Shown here piece by piece: positions 1-11,974 of a DNA stretch of 64,000 bases. This DNA is from Eonycteris spelaea (Eukaryota > Chordata > Mammalia > Chiroptera > Pteropodidae). Under the pieces are notes generated by a model that was not told the DNA's origin, did not search any database, and worked only from the letters and a program-made list of their open reading frames with translations. Positions within the stretch are counted from its first letter, which is position 1. Every line of letters begins with the position of its first letter. Location: positions 8,059,501-8,123,500 of the forward strand of contig PUFA01000077.1 in assembly GCA_003508835.1 (NCBI GenBank), given 5' to 3'. The position numbers and the translations under genes are program-made.

Positions 1-1999
1 TGCCTATTAACCTCCACCGCAAGAGGACACTTCCCCCTCCCCCTTCCATGCTGGTTTCATTTTTTGTACCTAAGATGTATGTAGACTACCAAAGTGTTCT
101 TTCTTTTTTTGAAAAAACCGTAGATCTGAGTGGTAATGGAGGGTTGACAATAGACAAGCTTAGGTATTCACTGGAACATCCAAACTAATTTGCAGTGAAA
201 TTCAAAATGCAACTGAAGACCTCCTCTACCCTGTTTTCCATCACTGTTTCTTTTGACTAAGTTTTTCCAGGTAACACTATTATTTATTCAGTGTGTATAC
301 CAACTAGTGGAAACAAAAATATACTAATACTACTGCAATCCTTTTCAGTTTGAGGGAAAAATAAATCAATCTACTTATGTACTTTTGAGTCTGTACAGTC
401 AATACCTGCAGAGTTGTTATGGAAATTAGTCCTTCAGCAAGTCTAAGATCACAGTATAAGTTAGATCCAAAGAGACTTCTGTGTGCCTGCTGAGCAGATT
501 CAATTTAAGTATTATCTGACCAACCTTAGTGTGACCAGATGAGTCCCGCCATCACCTTTTGACTTTTTGATAACAGGGCCCTGGGGGTTACTGTTACCTG
601 AATAGTATTTGTCACTACTGTGTGAGTTCATGTAAGTACTCATTGCACAGGGAGGAGGAGTTAGGCTTAGAAAGAAAAAGGCAAGTAAACCTGGGAAAAC
701 TTTGCGATGGTCAGAAGTGGTAGATCATTGGGTAGGTTTGCTGGTGATGGGAGAGAATCTCTAGAAGGACACATTAGTATGACAATTTGCAGCCAGCACT
801 CTGGGGTAAAGACCTAATAGAAACACCATGAAAAATAAAAGGAGCCACTCCAAAGTCAGTCGGAGGTGCCATTTCAGGGGAACTGCCTGCGGTCTTATTG
901 CTCAAATCTTAGGAATGTTAAAACTGAGCAAAAAAACCTTTGGATGGGGGCTAAGGCAGCACCATATTCCAAATAACTGTTCTGTCTACTGGACTGAAGT
1001 TTAAAGACATTCTTTAGAATTAGAATCACTATGTAACTTACCTGCATCTACAGAAATTCCTTTCTTCTGTTCAAATTATTGTAGTTGGAGAGGTGGGGAA
1101 GCTTTGGAGTTTTAGGGTTGTCACTCTGGCTGCCCTAAGGAAAAGAGACAGGTCCCATGCAGATGCAGCCTAGTGAGCAACGGACAAAGCTCCTGAAGTC
1201 ACCTTCCCCAAGAGCAGCCACTCAGTAAAGAAATGTTAGTTGGATTTGAATTCTCAGCCACAGGTAGCTTTATCACTTTTTCAGGGACCCAAGTATCACA
1301 TTCCACTCACCTCCTCAGAAAAGGCACTTAATAAAAACAAGTCGCATTGAATGCCAGTTAGTGACTCTCACAGTATGTTGTCCAGGACAGTGGGGAATAA
1401 TAGAGAATTGATGTTTCTGCCTGACCAGACAGAGGTGCCGACTCTGCAGGTATGGTAGAGATCTCCATTTAGATGGCCACCTCTAAGAATGTGTGAAAAA
1501 GGAGCCCGAGGGCAGAATTATGTGATTAGGCAATCTGGAGCTCTGCCTGTTCCCTGGGCTGGGCCTCAGGCTCGCTGTGGCAGCAGATAAGCTGAGTGAG
1601 TTTGCTGAAGACAGGTTCCTCCACGTCTCCCTCATACTGGAAAACTCCCAGACTTACCTGTGCCTATTACCTACTCTGGGGTTTTGTCAAGACCTCAGGG
1701 GTGAGAGGTAGGAGAAGGGAAACAGGACCCAGGTTGGGTCCTGTTTGCCAGTTGCACAACCTTGGAGCTGCCTCTTCTCCAATCCAGGCCTCTCTTCCCA
1801 ATCGCTGTTGACTACTGTGAATCCTTAAATGAGTCAGTGTCTTGGAAGGACCTTGTAAACCCTAAAGGCGGTGTAGATGCCAGGCATTATTTACACAGGG
1901 CGTAAGAGCCAGACGAAGATTTTAATATGGGAGTGAAAGGATAACTGTGTGTTGTGGACAACCTCTTACGAAATCACAAATCTTGTTTTTTACATTCCT
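1..1999. other. Unique non-coding sequence, nothing recognised
   Basis: I see no repeat family, splice-flanked exon, RNA gene or long tandem array here. The one open frame (1596-1811, 71 codons) has no domain-like composition and no coding-exon context. Ancient repeats too diverged to see by eye may be present. Confidence 0.5.
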
Positions 2000-2085
2000 A
2001 GATAAGAATACAAAAGCCCAGGGATATGAATGAATCTTACCTATTGTGAGAGGGAGAAGCTGGATTTAAATCCCAGGCTGCCTGG
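2000..2085 (+). mobile_element. MIR remnant (SINE)
   Basis: The stretch keeps the order of a MIR 3' half: a lymph of 'bases plus gagagggag' followed by a 'ggatttaaatcccaggctg' equivalent of the MIR segment 'gggattcgaacccaggc'. It is short and diverged, so it is a tentative call. Confidence 0.4.
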
Positions 2086-3554
2086 CCCCGAGGCCCCTTT
2101 CGCTGTTGTATCATGGGGCCTCCGGCCTCCGGAATATGTGTTTGTTCATCCAGCCACTGGCCAGTCTGAGGACCAGGGGACTGGGATGTGTTCTGGATGT
2201 AGAGTGACCAACTTGTCTTGGTTTGCATGGGACTATCCTAGTTTTAGCGCTAAAGGCCTCATATCCTAGCCAAACTGGGACAGCTGGCTGCCCCATGTGG
2301 ATGACTTCCTGTTCTCTTTATTGCCTTTCCTGACCAAGAGCTTCCTAGACTCAGAGCCAGGGGTGTTGCCAGGGGTGGAGCTGAGACGAGGGGAACATGA
2401 CAGGTGTTTTTGTCCAGACCTGACTCTCACAAGGGGCCTCCATTTCCAAACTAGGTTATATATACAGCAGCGGCTGTGTAAACAAGGCCAGCCAATACAA
2501 GAGACAGTAATCGTTAGAATCTACTTCTGGCATTTGTTTTTCTTTGTTTAATCATACTCTGTACAGGACGTGAAGGCTGGGCCTGCCTCACCTTTGAGTG
2601 GGAGTGTCCTGCTGCTCTCTCCACCCTCGTGGCTGGCCTGACCTGGGCTTTAAAACCCTCATAAAGAGTTTTGCACCTTGACTGGATGACTCCTAGACCT
2701 TCAAGTTAAGGAAGGGAGTCCACAGGCCTCCGAGTGCCATCATTTTCTTGGGCTCCTGTATTTTATTTGCTTTTCCCATCAGATCACCAGAGCAGGCTCT
2801 CTCAAATAGGCTGGGCCAGTGCTGGTCTTCCCCGTGGGTGGGGGTGAGAAGGAAATGTCCTGACAAAGGGTTTGAGGCTGTCGCCCACCCTAGATCACCA
2901 GCCCTGCATGCATTAATCCTGTGGCTAAGGTGTAAAGAAGCTTTTAATCTTTTTCCGGAAGAGGGCTCAGCAACAAGAAAACACTGAGGCCAGTCCCTCC
3001 CAGAGACGTGCTGTTTTAGGAGGCCCCTGACATCATATTGTTGATGTTGAACCAGAGTTTGATTTGTGCTCAGGAGTCTGAGTGTGTAGCTGGGCTCCAG
3101 CAGAAGCCTCATGAAAGATGCATCTCACCAGGCGGTTCCAGGGGAGAGATTGGCTTAAATTACAGCTCGACAAATCCAAATATTGGCATATCTGCAAATC
3201 CAAATGTAGGGATTTCAAGAAAAAAAAAAATCTAAATTCTAAGAATCTTATTTTGCACTTCTTGTGCGAGAAGGGGAAGATGAACTATTCAGAGAGGAGA
3301 CAAGGCTGTCAGTACTGAGACGTTTCAGCAGAGCCAGACCATCCTCCTTTTCTTTCTTTGGGCATTCTTCATGCCCACATGAGGGAGGAAGGCAGCACTG
3401 GTTCAGCACAGCTTTCTCCAGGACAGATTAGGGGGACCGGCCACCCTGCATTTGGGGCATAGGGCTCAACAAGTCTGGTCGTTGGATTTCTGTCTGCTTT
3501 CCCCAAACCACTTCTAGGCCTGGGGCCGAGGGATTTGCTTGGAGCCCACTATAG
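2086..3554. other. Unique non-coding sequence
   Basis: Moderately GC-rich sequence with overlapping short frames on both strands (for example 2693-3112 on -, 139 codons). The frames overlap each other and have no splice signals or domain-like motifs that I recognise. A run of A lies near 3220-3231. No transposon was recognised. Confidence 0.45.
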
Positions 3555-4170
3555 TCAATTCACAACACAGCAGCTCCCAGCAATCCTGCAAGGCTGCAAC
3601 CCAAGGCAGATAGCTCCCCTGCTCAAACTCTCCATGGCTCCCCATCTCCTTTGGAGAAGGCCAGGATCCCTAAAATAGCCCTCAAGGCCTTGGTCTGCCT
3701 CTCCCACTACCTCTCTGAAACCCCTTCACTCACACTTCCAGACTCACTGGCCCCTTGCTGTTCCTCCTCCATAGGAGGCGTGCTTCTCTCAGGCACTAAC
3801 ATTCTCTGTTAACTTCTGCCTGGGACACTCACCCCACTCCCCGCCCCCACCCCGGGGGTGTCTTCAAGGCATCCTTGTAAGTCTTGGCTCAGATGTTAGC
3901 TTCTTGGTGAGCCTTCCCTGACAACCCTATTTAAAATTTTAAGTGTCCTTTCATATATACACCTATCATCTTTCCTGCTCCATATTTCTGTCACTCAATC
4001 AACTAACTCATCACCTTTTAGTATTCTATGTAATTTATTAATTTAGTTTTGTTCCTCATGTCTCCCAATTAAACTATAAGCTCTGTGAAGTCAGGGTAGC
4101 CTTGTTTTGTTCATTGGGTATCCCCTGCACCCAGGTTGGTGCTCAATACATGTGAGTCTCAATAAATTAC
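3555..4170 (+). mobile_element. L2 LINE, 3' end
   Basis: The sequence follows the L2 3' end in order: a 'ctcactggccccttgctgttcc' type segment, then 'tcttggctcagatgttagc', then 'gagccttccctgac', then 'aaactataagctctgtgaa', and finally 'ggtgctcaatacatgtg'. This is the usual end of L2 before its short terminal repeats. L2 is an extinct non-LTR retrotransposon of early mammals; no reverse transcriptase frame remains. Confidence 0.85.
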
Positions 4171-4174
4171 AGTT

Positions 4175-4350
4175 ATATGAAAAAAGGGAAGGGCTTTTTA
4201 TGGATCATCGCTTTTCGTCCTCACAATAGCTTTAATGGTGTAGGATTAACTCTCAATTTAAAGATGGGAAAATTAATTATAAGATTCGCTAAATAGCTGT
4301 GGTGTGCCAGACATGGTACTAGGCAGTCGAATTTCAGAGGAGTTAAGAAG
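4175..4350 (+). mobile_element. MIR SINE
   Basis: The MIR core is visible: 'tcctcacaatagctttaatg', then a 'tttaaagatgggaaaa' segment matching the 'cattttacagatgaggaaa' part of the consensus, then 'ctgtggtgtgccag'. MIR is an old tRNA-derived SINE mobilised by L2. The copy is strongly diverged. Confidence 0.6.
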
Positions 4351-4510
4351 GTGGGTCCAGGTAACATAGCTAAGTTCACTCAGAAATCATTGCTCTGCAC
4401 CGTCCCGCACGGTAGCCACTACTCTCATGTGGCTGTCGAACACCTGAAATGTCACTCATCTGACCTGAATGTGTTGTCAATGTAAAGTGCACACCAGTTT
4501 CCAAGACTTA

Positions 4511-4540
4511 GTAAAAAACAACAACAACAACAACAAAAAC
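4511..4540 (+). repeat. (ACA)n microsatellite
   Basis: About six consecutive ACA units inside an A-rich stretch. It lies in otherwise AT-rich, unclassified sequence. Confidence 0.9.
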
Positions 4541-4865
4541 CTTATGTTTTCATGTTGATTACATGATGAAATTGCAAAATTTTAAGGTCTATTCATTTAA
4601 ACAAGATATATTATTAAAATTAATTTTACCTGTTTGGTTTTGCTTTTTTTTAATGTGGCACTATAAAAATTTAAGTTTCGCGTGTGGTTGCATTTGGTTC
4701 TTCTAAGCTATTTTTGTTATACCTTGTACCTCTATTTTCAATTATATTATCTCTTGGACTCTGGAGGGCAAGACGCAGTGATTATCTTTCCTGAAAGGAT
4801 AAGAGCAATGAATGATATGCAGAATGCATGAGCAAGTCTCAAAGATAGTAACCTGCCTGTTTATA

Positions 4866-5183
4866 TGCTGACTGCTTTTGTCCTCATAAAAATTTACATG
4901 TTAAAGCACTGCCCCCAAATGTGATGGTATTTGGAGGCAAGGCCTTTGGGACACAGTTAGGTTTAGATGATGTCAAAAGAACTTAATTTCTCTGCCTTGT
5001 GAGAACACTGTGACAAGGTGGCCATCTACAAACCAGGAAGAAGGCTCTTACCAGAACCCGACCATTCTGGTACCTTGATCTTGGACTTGCAGCCTCCAGG
5101 ACCGTGAGAAAATTAATTTCTGTTGTGTAAGCCACCCAGTCTGTGGAATTTTGTTATGGCAGCCCCAGCCGCCCAAGACAATA
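4866..5183 (+). mobile_element. MLT1-type MaLR solo LTR
   Basis: Diagnostic MLT1 blocks appear in order: 'aatgtgatggtatttggagg', 'aaggcctttggga', 'accagaacccgacc', 'ccttgatcttggacttgcag', 'cctccaggaccgtgagaaa', and 'taagccacccagtctgtgg'. No internal retroviral region is attached, so it is a solo LTR of an extinct ERVL-MaLR element. The 5' edge is diverged and approximate. Confidence 0.85.
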
Positions 5184-5684
5184 CCTGAAGACTAAATGTC
5201 TCTCTCCAAAGGACAGTAAATCTCCATGAAAAGCAAATGGAGGGTAGAAGAGGCCTCCAGGGCTGGTGTGTCTTCCATACCTCAGTCAGGCTGACAGCTC
5301 CCTGCACACACCTGAGAGCTGGATCCGTGAAGAAGGAACTCCCAATGTAATGGAAGTGGATGAGGTGACTGTCACAGAGCCGGGACACCCACCATTAATA
5401 TTATTGAGCATATTCTTCCTTCTCGTCCCTGCCAACTGAGCAGTCTTTTGAGAGGTATTTGGCTGCCCAGGTAGACACGCTTATAAAGAAGACAAATTGA
5501 CCTGATGGTTACATTTTTGTCAATAAGTAACCTAGAGAGCTAATTTTATTCATCTGATTCCGTGGGCTGGCTCTGTCAGCTTTCAAGGGGTTGACAGAGT
5601 TGGGTTTTTGAGACTTCAAGCTTGAGGATCACAGCTCAGATGACAGAAAATTCATGAATTGGTAATAAACACAAATAAAATTAT

Positions 5685-5900
5685 AGCAGCTAACATTTAT
5701 TGAGTGCTTACTATATCCAACACCATTCTAAGAGCTTTATATGTATTCACTCATCAAATCCTCACCGATAAGGTAAGCATTATTATTATTATTATTATTA
5801 TTATCCTCATTTTACAGATGAGAAAGCAGAGGAATAGCAAATTTCAACATCTTACCCACAGCCACACAGCTAATGCCCCGCAAAGAGTCAGACACAAGGC
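5685..5900 (+). mobile_element. MIR SINE with internal (ATT)n expansion
   Basis: A near full-length MIR: it opens with 'agcagctaacatttattgag', continues with 'gcttactatatccaacacc' and 'attcactcatcaaatcctca', and then 'cattttacagatgagaaag' and 'cacacagctaatg'. The 'attattatccc' position of the consensus has grown into about eight ATT units (5778-5803). This is one of the best preserved MIR copies in the window. Confidence 0.9.
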
Positions 5901-6024
5901 AGTGGCAGGAGTGGTGGTGACCTCCGGCCACCCACCTGTCCCAGATATATAATATGGCTGAATTCCTTTGTCTTCACACCCCACATTCCCCTTGGTCCCA
6001 ACTGTAGATGATGAATATGTCACC

Positions 6025-6475
6025 TATCACCTTTGCATTCACTCATGAGTCTGACTCTTCACCATCCTTCTAGCCTCATCTCCAGCCAGTTTCCCAGTGG
6101 CCCACTATGTCCCAGCCACAGGGATTCTTGCTTCCCTGTGATTGCCTCAGGTCTTCACCTACCTGTTCCCTGGGCCTGGAATGTTCTTCATCCCACTCTT
6201 CACAAAGCTAAATCTTTCGCGTTTGTAATGCCTTCAATGAAGTCCTTAGGGATTTGCTAACTAGCTGGTTGCACACCTCACACTTCTTCGGCCTGTTCGT
6301 TTCCTACATAACACTTATTTCAATTGATAGTAATTGTATTTGCTTATTTACTTATCATTGTCTGCCTCTCCAGAAGCCCAGCCTTGGATGTGTCACTGTG
6401 GCTTCCCCATTGTTCAATGTAGCATCCTGCACACAGTAGGTGCTTAACAAATATGTACTGAGTAAGTGAATCCTT
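6025..6475 (+). mobile_element. L2 LINE, 3' end
   Basis: The L2 3' path is visible: a 'ttccctgggcctggaatgtt' segment, then 'cctctccagaagcccag', then 'gtagcatcctgcacacagta', then 'ggtgcttaacaaatatgta', and the closing 'ctgagtaagtgaa'. No coding frame survives. Confidence 0.8.
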
Positions 6476-7265
6476 CTTTGCATTAACCCAATATTCTCAT
6501 TCTGTATGGGCCAAGAGAAACATTTCTTCAAAAAGTGATTCTGAGTTTCAAGTACTTGCTCAGGTTTCCCAAACTAAGGTGTTAAATGGAACCAGGAGGA
6601 AGCTGCTGAAGTAAAATAAATCACAGAGAAGACATAGAGAAAAAAAGAAGAGGAAAACAAGGGCCTATTAAGAACAAAAATCAAGAAATGGTTTTGCTAA
6701 AGTAATGGCATGGAGGCTTGATTTCCAGTTTGTCCAGTGAGTTATCTGGCTGGCCCGCAGGAGTGAAAGGTGGGATGACATTCTCACTTCACATGGAGAG
6801 GATTTACCTTTGGTCTAGCCCTGCCCTGGGCCCTGTGGCCAGGCCGAATGTCCACTGCTGTACACGGCAGTCAGCCACTGTGCCTGGCAATCTGGTTCTG
6901 GGAATCCTTATTGAACTGTTCCTTTATGCCATCCATCATTCTCACCTGCTGTCCAAAGGGCCTAAAATCCAATCCTTGCCCTGTGGTTACTCAGGCCCCA
7001 TCACACTAACTAGCATCTACTGAATAACAGTAGTTATTCAGAAAGTGTTTTTGAAGTAATGGATTAATGAGTGTTAGAATAAGGCCTTTGTCTTAAGAGT
7101 CCTAAGAGCAGTCGGGGATGCCAGACAAGGGATATTTAGAGAATGAGCCAAAGTATAAGTAAATAAGTAGTGTTTACCTAACTGTGCAAATTGAAAGGGC
7201 TATAACCACTCTGTGCATAGCTATTACAAGAGAAGAAATAAAATATTTTTGCTCTATCTATCTTC
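6476..7265. other. Unique non-coding sequence
   Basis: No repeat family recognised. The open frame at 6718-7023 (101 codons) has no exon signals at either end and no motif I recognise. Confidence 0.45.
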
Positions 7266-7790
7266 ATTGGTTGGGGCCCTCAAATTAGACTGAGAAAAGA
7301 CAGATTAACAAGAGGAAAGCAAATGAAAGTTTACTAACATGTTTATACTGCCTATATACCCAGGAACACTTTGTAATGAGTAGATCAAAGAGGTGGTTAG
7401 AACTTGAGCTTGTATAGCATCTTAGCAAAGAACGATAATGTTGTAGAGAAGTGACGAGACAAAGTAAAAGGACTTTGAGCTAGTGATGGCAAATTGTGGG
7501 AAGACAAATATGTGGAGAAACTAATGGTAGATAAGTGCTAGTTAGATAAGGTTTGTTTGAGCAGACCATTTTTCAGAGCCATCTTGTTTCCAATGATAAG
7601 GCTATTTATTATTCGCTTCCTGGAATAGGAAGTGAGGAAGGGGACACCCTAACAAGGGGACTTTATGTTTTGTTTTTAGGTCTGTAGGGAGAAGGCAGAG
7701 AGCTTTTCTTGTATATGCTTCTTCTCAATCGCCTTCAACTCACAATAATCCTTGTGCCAAAATACATATTTTGGGCTAGTAGATTATGCT
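7266..7790 (-). mobile_element. Probable LTR element, antisense, family unresolved
   Basis: The block has the look of an antisense LTR: 'gagaaaagacagattaacaa' near its left end, 'gacaccctaacaaggggac' and 'gggagaaggcagagagct' near its right end, and then 'tcaactcacaataatccttg'. I recognise this series as a common mammalian LTR-type repeat but cannot fix the subfamily. No open internal region is present. Confidence 0.5.
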
Positions 7791-7849
7791 ACTTTTACTA
7801 TAAACCAGCAAAGAGATGAAGGCTGGTCTCTGAGACAGCAGAGGATTTA

Positions 7850-8070
7850 TTTTGCGGGTACTATGCTGACTATTTGTAATCATTACCTGGTTCGCCTTCC
7901 CCACAGCTTCACCTGGCAGGTTCTATTATTATCCTAATAGCCATGTTAGAGCTAGAGAAAGTGAAATGTCAGAAGTGACTTGTCCCCATCACAGGGCTTC
8001 CAAGTCAACCAACCAAGAGGGTATGGACCTGGGCAGATCTGAATCTAAACCCCACTGGACATGGCACCTT
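7850..8070 (+). mobile_element. MIR SINE
   Basis: Diverged MIR body: 'ttctattattatccta' in the central position, 'agaagtgacttgtccc' for the 'aagtaacttgcccaagg' part, and 'cagatctgaatctaaaccc' for the 3' 'gattcgaacccagg' part. Confidence 0.6.
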
Positions 8071-9101
8071 GGCCCTCCAACCATTATTTGTCACACTGAT
8101 GTCACCAACAAGAGGAAGGAGCATCTTGGTAGGCAAAATGCAGCCATTAACTATGTCTTTTTCCTCTTCCTCCTCCTCTAAGCAGGGCACACTTCACCTA
8201 GAGCAGCTAGTCCAAGGGTTTCAGGCTTGTTTCTTAGAATTTAGTACACCCACACTGATTTCAGAAACAGACTTACAGAAGATGGCCCCACTGGGAAAAG
8301 GAAGCCGAACCTCCTAGATAAGGATAGCCCAAGGAGAGGAGAGAAGAAACAACCTCAAGACCCTGACTGATTTGAAGGAATGAATGTATTACCACGGGAG
8401 GGTCTGAGTCATTAGATCTTTGGGGACATGTCAACTGAGATAAATAAATTGGATTTCAGTGTGCTATAACCAAATCACTACATTCTTACAGGCACTTAAA
8501 CAAACACCAACCTAAGCATAATGAAATCTACCATTTGGGCAGGGTCAAAAAAAAATTCCCATTGCCACCAGGCAAAACCCTTACCTACTGATTTACAAAG
8601 TCCTGCCCAATTGTCAGGGACTAGATCAACACTTACTAATACTGTCTTCCATTGTCCACAAGCCCTAGAGTCTCCTGCCTCCTGAGCCATTATGTAAATA
8701 ATTACAGGCAGAATCTAATAGTCATTAACTGGTGGAACACTGTGCCTTGAGGGTCTCCAGTTAACTGGATTTCTGCTTAACCAAAAGTTAAATAAAACTT
8801 GCCTTGTTTCTTCCCTCGTTATTGAAAATCTTTCTAAACTCTGTTAGTTCACTCACCTGCCTAAGTTTCTGGAGCAGAATGAAAATAATAACATTTTCGC
8901 TTGATGATCAGACATCTTGCAGTGCCTTGGGGCACTATTCAGCCTGGTGGTTTAAATTAAAATTTCACTGTAGGTGTAGACTTTTGTAAGAAATTAAGCT
9001 CCAACTGTTCTAAGTTGAAGAAGAAATTAATTGAATTTTGTTGAGAGAAGTACAATACCTCGATTTACCAGTGCCTAGACGAGTGTCAGGAGTATTATCT
9101 T
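8071..9101. other. Unique non-coding sequence
   Basis: No transposon or gene recognised. The stretch is AT-rich towards its right end, where the first 5S-derived SINE has inserted. Confidence 0.45.
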
Positions 9102-9112
9102 GAAAATTTTTT

Positions 9113-9333
9113 GTCTACAACCATGCTACCCTGAGCAAGCCCGATCCCGTCTGATCTTGGAAGCTAAGCAGGGTCAGACCTGGTTTGTATTTGGTTGGGA
9201 GGCCACCTAGAAAGACCAGGTGGTATAGGTGTAAAAAATAAAAAAATAAGGGATTGTAAGCTGACAAGGTCCTTGTAATCTGTGAGGTCAACCAATGGTT
9301 ATATCACTTAAAAAAAAAAAAAAAGAAAGAAAA
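9113..9333 (+). mobile_element. 5S rRNA-derived SINE, copy 1 (long form)
   Basis: Positions 9113-9232 resemble 5S rRNA along its length: 'gtctac' start, 'ccctgag', 'gatcccgtctgatcttgg', box A 'aagctaagcagggtc' (about 9161-9175), and the 'ggttgggaggccacct' box C region. Then come an A-rich joint, a non-5S tail (9248-9300) shared with copy 2, and a terminal A-rich tail. A 9-bp direct repeat 'gaaaatttt' flanks the element at 9102-9110 and 9334-9342, as expected for L1-driven insertion. Such SINEs are known in mammals from fruit bats; the exact family name is not verified here. Several promoter positions differ from 5S, so transcription is doubtful. Confidence 0.9.
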
Positions 9334-9399
9334 GAAAATTTTCTTTCCAGTGCTGATAAAGTCAATGAACGCCTGATGATAGATTTATTTTTTTGCAGA

Positions 9400-9600
9400 A
9401 TTTTTTTCTAATAATAATTGTATCTGCTCTTTATTGATCTCTAGGGATTGTTCCAGGTCTTGTGATAAGACATTTGCATGCTTTATGTCATTTTGTCTCA
9501 AGTCATCACACAGTGAGTGGGTTTTATTTTACAGATGAGGAAAAAGAGCCTCAGAGAGGTTGAGTGACTGGCAGAGGTTCTAAAACTAGGAAGAGACAAA
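9400..9600 (+). mobile_element. MIR SINE
   Basis: 'ttttattttacagatgagga' followed by 'aaaaagagcctcagagaggt' and 'tgagtgactggcagagg' matches the MIR core and 3' half. The 5' part is weaker. Confidence 0.75.
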
Positions 9601-9715
9601 CCAGAACTGAGATTACTTGAGGGGTTTAATGAATGGCAGTCTCCATCTACAGGTGAATAGATATGTAGGAACTCCCCTAAGACTGGAAGGAAAATGGGAC
9701 CTCTAGGAAATGAGA

Positions 9716-9812
9716 ATTGAGGTGGGTGGGGACACACATGCACACGCGCACACACACAACACACACACACACACACACACACATTGAGGTGGGTGGGGAT
9801 ACACATGCACAC
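9716..9812 (+). repeat. (CA)n microsatellite flanked by a duplicated 30-bp unit
   Basis: A 30-bp unit beginning 'attgaggtgggtgggga' occurs at 9716-9745 and again at 9783-9812 with one mismatch, so the period is 67 bp. The (CA)n run (about 9746-9782) lies between the copies. The 111- and 85-codon minus frames here are products of the repeat and the adjoining MIR. Confidence 0.95.
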
Positions 9813-10224
9813 CTGTGGTCCTAGCCTCCTCATCTGTTAGGAAGCCAGTACAGTGTAGAAGTTTAGAGAAGTGATTCTCAAATGATCTGTAGGGAAGGAC
9901 CAGACTGTTTTGTTTATAATTTCTAACTTTTGGTGAACTGAAAGCTTTGTAAAATAACATAGTTATATATATTACTAGGAGGGTGAAATAAAAATTAAAA
10001 TAATAATAATAAAGTACAAGCCCCTTTTAATTATTGTTATTAAATTTAGCAGATATAAAATAACTGTCAAATAGTTATAAAGTTTTTAGTGGCTCACTCC
10101 CAATTTCTGTTCTTCTTTCTCTTTGGACAGATAAACCATTGGTGGATCAACAGAGGTGCTCCTATCTCACTTTGCGGGCCCGGGGCTCTGACCCTTGCTT
10201 CTCCAAGTGTGACCTTTGAACTGG

Positions 10225-10380
10225 AAGCGTGGGCTGTACTTGGGAGCTGAGCTTGTTGGAAATGCAGCATCTCAAGAAATCTCAGGTCCCACCTCCAACC
10301 TGCTGAATCAGAATCTGCATTTTAACCAGGTCACCAAGGGATTCTTGTGTGTGTTAATGCTTAGGAAGCACAGATTTAGA
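10225..10380 (-). mobile_element. MER5-like hAT-Charlie element
   Basis: The block 'gtcccacctccaacctgct', 'gaatcagaatctgcatttt' and 'aaccaggtcaccaaggg' is the antisense of a MER5-type non-autonomous hAT transposon. There is no transposase. Confidence 0.75.
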
Positions 10381-10520
10381 CATAGGTTCTGAAGTCTGAC
10401 CACTTCTTTCAATCAAGCTCTACCTCTTATATCTGTGTGATGTTGGGCAAATCACTTAACCTCTCTGTGCTTTGATTCCCTAGCCCTAACAGTAAACCCC
10501 TTTCCAGGGTATTGTGAGCA
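10381..10520 (-). mobile_element. MIR SINE
   Basis: Antisense MIR: 'ctgtgtgatgttgggcaaat' then 'cacttaacctctctgtgct' is the reverse of the 'aagtaacttgcccaaggtcac' core. Confidence 0.8.
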
Positions 10521-10623
10521 CTGCGAGGCAATACACCTGGAGGGTTAGAGCACTCGATGAAGCCTAGCCTCAATGGAGCCCAGCAGGCTAGTAAGGGCTC
10601 TCTAGCTATTGTTGTTATTGTTA

Positions 10624-10672
10624 ATGCTTTATTTTATTTTATTTTATTTTATTTTATTTTTTTTATTTTAAT
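10624..10672 (+). repeat. (TTTTA)n microsatellite
   Basis: Eight or so TTTTA units with one expanded T run, at the right end of the sequence that follows the MIR. Confidence 0.95.
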
Positions 10673-10675
10673 TAA

Positions 10676-11970
10676 TTCCCTAGTCCTTGTTGTCTTTGAG
10701 GCTTAGACATCCAGGCCAAGGATGTTTCCTTTGAGGGTTAAATTATCTGTTAGCTGTATGGAGGGTTTCCCCTTCCTCTGCCTGCTCCACATTATTTAAA
10801 CGGCTTCTGAGGCCATTTAAGCCCCACTGGGACAGGTGCCTCACTCACTCAGGATCATCCTTTCCCACCGACCATCCCGAGTGGGGTGAGTCTGCAAGAA
10901 GCCCTCCCAGCTGGTATGTTCTGGCTTCCCAGACTGTCCAGAATGGGTCTCACCGTGGCTTAGTAGTTCTGCTGGCTGACTGAGCTACCGTGATTCAGCT
11001 GGGACAGAGGACACACATTCGGGTGGTGGGGTTCTGTGGCAGCAGTGACTCCGGCTGCTCTTTTTCTTTTCCTCTGTTATCTCTACAGATAAAAACCAGT
11101 GAGTCCTCTAGTGAGACTGATGATTCTGTGAGCTCGAAGCCAGGTAAAGGCTGCAAAGAAAAGTGAACAGTCAGCCAAGTAGAGTTTGCTGAAGATTTAC
11201 ACAGAAACCTACCCACAGACATAGGGCTGCTGGATTTATAACAAGGACAGGATAATTTGTTCTTTCTCGTGTGCTCAGATAAGGGTAAACAAATTTCATG
11301 GCGTGATATAAGCCCCTATCTGCAGAAGTCAGGAAAGATTTTCTGCCCTATTGCCAAATTGTGTGCTCAACAAATTATCCTCAGGCTTATTTCTTGATGA
11401 CTTCCATCTAGAGGTCATGTGCAGCCCAGTGGTAAAGGTAGAAGAGCATGCTGGGTGCAGAGGAGAGAGACTCAGCACTGGTGATACTATTTAGAAAATT
11501 CCAGAGAGAAGCTGGGGTGGCTTTGAGTAACTGTGTGAAACTTGGGCATGATTGAGGAAATATGCCAGGAAACGCGTGTTCCCATTTCAGCCCACTCTTG
11601 GGCTTGGTCCACACCCACCCTAGACCTGACTCTGACCTTATATTGTCAACAACTGGTAGATAAGTGTTCTGTGTTCCCAGAGTTTCTCATTATACCTCCA
11701 CAAAAGGAAGTCCCCACTGAGCTGCGGGAACTGGCTCTTTCCACCACACCTTCCTCTTCTGGAGGACAAAGGCAATATTTGATCATCTTTACGTCCCTTA
11801 TGTACACACTACTCTATATGTGCTAGTGACGTTTACATAAATAAGAAAGCCAGAGTTCTGAGGGTGAGCGTCTTTAAGAAATACAAGAATACAACTTAAA
11901 AGTTGGAAATTTATCACCATTCTATACTATACACTATTTGGTTTTCTGACTTCTAATTATTCTATATGTT
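10676..11970. other. Unique non-coding sequence
   Basis: No repeat family or exon was recognised. Short open frames on both strands (for example 11542-11826 on +) lack supporting signals. Confidence 0.45.
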
Positions 11971-11974
11971 ATTC

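Noticed and set aside
9498..9960. 111- and 85-codon minus frames
   Set aside because: They consist of MIR and (CA)n translation (Cys-Val runs).
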